This document shows positions 61,447-64,000 of a stretch of DNA of 64,000 bases, in pieces. How positions within the stretch are numbered: the first letter of the stretch is position 1; each line of letters starts with the position of its first letter. The position numbers and the translations under genes were made by a program. This DNA is from Megalobrama amblycephala (lineage: Eukaryota > Chordata > Actinopteri > Cypriniformes > Xenocyprididae), in contig NC_063065.1 in NCBI RefSeq assembly GCF_018812025.1, positions 29,670,240-29,734,239 on the forward strand, in the 5' to 3' direction. The notes under the pieces were generated by a model that was given only the letters and a program-made list of their open reading frames with translations, did no database searches and was not told the origin of the DNA.

Positions 61447-61505
61447 GTTGACTCGACGTTTACGCACGCAACGCGATGCGACGTCTATAAAAGCCCCGCC
61501 TTCAC
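61447..61505 (-). promoter_or_regulatory. SUGCT 5' leader and probable core promoter
   Basis: On the minus strand a GC-box-like GGCGGGG (61501-61495) is followed by CTTTTATAG (61494-61486), 40-50 bp upstream of the start codon. The A-rich box reads TATAAAAG on the plus strand, so its direction is ambiguous. The surrounding 61260-61520 is the most CpG-rich part of the right-hand region, consistent with a promoter. No transcript evidence is available from sequence alone. Confidence 0.45.
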
Positions 61506-62904
61506 GCGTAAAATGTTATCAAGTATCTATTGAGAAATTACAATCTTAGCAAGTGAGTACTGCGGTTATTTCAACACATTTGACAGCACTTAAATGGGCG
61601 TCACGAGAGACAAAAATGACTAGTATTTGTTGCTATGAAACACAAGAGTCCTCCAGCAGGGGCGCTCATCGGCCTAAAAACAAAACAAAACGATCCTCCA
61701 TTGAGACGCATTCAAAATTTAGGATATGTTTTTTTTTTTTTTTTTTTTTTTTACATTGTGTGTATTTGTTTAAATCTATCATTTAGAGAAATTGTTACTC
61801 GAGATACAAATGAAAAAATCTATAGCAAATAATTATATATATATTTTTTTCAAAACCGAAAGATTGGTTAATCTGTTATAGCGCTGAGAAAAGTAACATC
61901 AATCACATGACCACACTTGTACTTCAGTGGCAGACTGATGAATGACTTTAATAGACGTTGAATTAATAATAGGCCTAATATAATATTACATATCATTATT
62001 ATATATTTATTATTACATAATATCATGGTATTATATTATATCTATGGAAATTTACCGGGCCGTTTCCTTTCGTTTCGGCCTACAAATTGACGTCATAACT
62101 GAAAAGCCATAGGTAAAAACTACATATCCCATAAACCCAACAACTTTGCTTCTGTTCATTTTATTTGATACAATTGAATCACTAATTTTAATCTGAATAT
62201 TCTCATTTTAATCATTTGACTGTAAGCCATTTTTATTGGTATAGTTCTGTTGGTATATTTCTTAAAAGTGGTTTATATTTTCAAACTTTTCAATAAACTT
62301 ACATGGTACAAAATGGTGTAATGCACCCATGTGTTACTTAAGATATAATGTACAGTCAACCAGTCATTATTGCAATATGTTTAAAGTGCAACAGGCTATT
62401 TAATATATCAAGTATTTATGATGTTTAGAATCTAAACGAAAGTACTGTGACCAGTAGATGGCACAAGACACCAATCAGCTCATATCTGAACATATATATG
62501 CTATGTTTAGCATTTAATACCGTAAGTATAGCTGACAAACAGTCCTAATATCTTCTGCTGTGTCATCAGCAGTCATTAGTATTTCCACTCTGACTGACTT
62601 CCGCCATTTTAGCAGCACACATGTACTATATCACAAATATACAGGAGGCACATTAACATTAGTTATAGTGTATTAGATATTAATATAAGTTATTAGTATT
62701 AAGCGCCATAAACATCACAACATTGAATGTACAAGTATATTTATTATGGAATATAAAACTGTATAAAAGTATTAATATTTTTTATATTATATATAAATAT
62801 GCACATCATATTTATGAAACAATAAATACATATTGAAAAAGTACACACATATTTAAAAGTATACACTTTATAAACTGTGGAAATTTGTCAGAAGTTACAT
62901 ATGT
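61506..62904. other. Intergenic DNA between two divergent genes
   Basis: A T-run lies at 61729-61752 and AT-rich text around 61960-62040. No gene or complete element was recognised. Confidence 0.5.
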
Positions 62905-63037
62905 GAAGCCACGCCCCAAAAATCACGAACCAATCGTGGCCGTGTCCGCAGAGCCCCTTCTGGTCACGTGACTGGCAGCAGTATTTATGGAGATGGTCCG
63001 CGCTGGTATAAATGAACTCAAGGCGTGAAACGGAGTC
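62905..63037 (+). promoter_or_regulatory. Promoter of the divergent plus-strand gene
   Basis: The elements come in promoter-like order: a GC-rich CCACGCCCC (62909-62917), a CCAAT box (62930-62934), the 10-bp palindrome GTCACGTGAC (62963-62972) and a TATA box TATAAAT (63007-63013). Transcription should start near 63037-63045, leaving a leader of about 70 nt. GTCACGTGAC matches the CLEAR/E-box consensus bound by TFEB/MITF-type bHLH-Zip factors (known biology). Confidence 0.75.
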
Positions 63038-63107
63038 TCTTTTATTGAAGTGTCACTGCTGTTCTGAGGGAGTCCGAGCTACAAAGTGGCTTTGACAAAT
63101 ATCAAGC

Positions 63108-63114
63108 ATGGCAG
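63108..63114 (+). CDS. First coding bases of an unidentified plus-strand gene
   Basis: ATGGCAG|gtatgt lies about 95 bp downstream of a TATA box, and the intron starts at 63115 with a strong donor. Only Met-Ala and one base of the third codon are visible; the rest lies beyond the right edge. That is too little to name the gene. Human SUGCT is flanked head-to-head by MPLKIP, but nothing here resembles it. The start codons of the two genes are 1.66 kb apart, and the genes may share regulatory DNA. Confidence 0.6.
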
Positions 63115-64000
63115 GTATGTGACAGTGATTAACGTTACACTTTATAAATTAAACAGAGCTGTTTAAGTGTAAGGGTTACTGCAAAGCATCTGTAAATAGC
63201 TGTACGATTTATTTACATGTTATAATGTTGAGCTCTGTGCACTAATAAGGTTTTAAGGACTGTTCTTTGCATATGCATCACTATGGATGTAAAGTGTGTA
63301 ATATATTTGTTTATATACTGGCATGATTACTTAATGCGAGTTTAAGATAATATTGTTATCCAGTTATTTTGGCACAACGCAGACTGCATTAAATATGTCC
63401 GAATTATGAACGCATTGTTCTTTGGAGTCGGATTTTTAAAGCGGTTCTGAACGATTCGTTGCTGAATCAGATTCAGGTTCTCGAGTCAACAGTTCACTGA
63501 ACCGAGAACCGCCTTTTTTTGATCCGAGTTAACAATTTGATTCAGTCTTCTTATTTTGTGTGACTCGTAATGATTGTGAGCAGAGGAATCATTAAATGCC
63601 GAACAGGTTTTAATAGATGGCATTTCATTAAACCATGCAAAAACTTTTCAAATGAAACATTTAAAAAAATATTGTTTAATGCAAATTAGTTTCTAAATGC
63701 TCTTTTATGAGGCTACAAACTAAAAACAAACCCCTTTTAATACAATTTTTTTTGAAGAAAAACGTAACAATATGGTTTTTCTGGAATATTTTAGATCATA
63801 TGCCAAGCAAAGTTTTAAAGGGATAGTTCACCCAAAAATGAAAATTTGATGTGTATCTGCTTTCCCCCAGGGCATCCAAGATGTAGGTGACTTTGTTTCT
63901 TCAGTAGAACACAAATGATGATTTTTAACTCCAACCGTCGCAGTCTGTCGGAAAAAAATGATGCATGTCAATGGGAACTCCATCTATAAGAGTAAAAAAA
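63115..64000 (+). other. Intron 1 of the plus-strand gene, with a MITE entering from 63818
   Basis: The donor GTATGT is at 63115. From 63818 AAAGGGATAGTTCACCCAAA starts a repeat that continues past the window edge. No second exon is visible. Confidence 0.6.

Noticed and set aside
61485..61493. TATAAAAG as evidence for a plus-strand gene start
   Set aside because: No plus-strand coding exon follows; the box fits the leader of SUGCT on the minus strand equally well, so no extra gene is called.
63108..63114. Naming the right-hand gene (for example psma2 or mplkip)
   Set aside because: Only Met-Ala plus one base is visible; both guesses rest on human gene order, not on sequence here.

Overview
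The window is fish nuclear DNA, most likely from a cyprinid (carp, minnow or zebrafish relative). The evidence is an AT-rich, intron-dominated vertebrate gene buried in teleost repeats: a 5S-rRNA-derived SINE, an L2-like LINE, Tc1 elements, hAT elements with 8-bp target duplications, and many inverted-repeat MITEs. There is no bacterial-style gene packing, and almost every long open frame is a transposon relic or chance.

One host gene dominates. Nine coding exons of SUGCT (succinyl-CoA:glutarate CoA-transferase, a mitochondrial class III CoA-transferase) lie on the minus strand. They run from a start codon at 61446 leftward to an exon at 12601-12696, and the 3' end lies beyond the left edge. 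I rebuilt the chain from splice sites and reading phase: exon 1 61329-61446, exon 2 60668-60719, exon 3 57424-57497, exon 4 56801-56886, exon 5 56657-56708, exon 6 56254-56374, exon 7 38307-38398, exon 8 37401-37544, exon 9 12601-12696. All phases agree except exon 5. It is 52 nt where 51 is expected, and its extra base gives an immediate TAA. Either this copy is broken or the base is an assembly error. To the right, a second gene starts head-to-head on the plus strand at 63108. Only its promoter, 5' leader and 7 coding bases are visible, so it cannot be named. Its promoter has a CCAAT box, a palindromic GTCACGTGAC element and a TATA box.

Layout. 1-12600 (last visible intron): an inverted MITE pair with a hAT insertion, decayed THAP-domain fragments, a 1.5-kb hAT element, an L2 fragment and a 60-bp minisatellite. 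12697-37400 (intron 8, 24.7 kb): a 5S SINE split by a young LTR element, two Tc1 families, a duplicated 216-bp block and a large transposon nest at 27411-33090. 38399-56253 (intron 6, 17.9 kb): a 1.26-kb repeat, a local tandem duplication and a multi-layer nest at about 46070-50448. 56254-63115: the clustered 5' exons, the SUGCT start region and the divergent promoter.

I found no CRISPR array, operon, defence system or functional RNA gene, and no previously undescribed multi-gene system. The observations best worth following up are the exon-5 frameshift, the CLEAR-like divergent promoter, the datable transposon nests (one with an empty-site control inside the window) and the duplicated intronic blocks. 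Repeat family names are assigned by eye from termini, target duplications and protein fragments.
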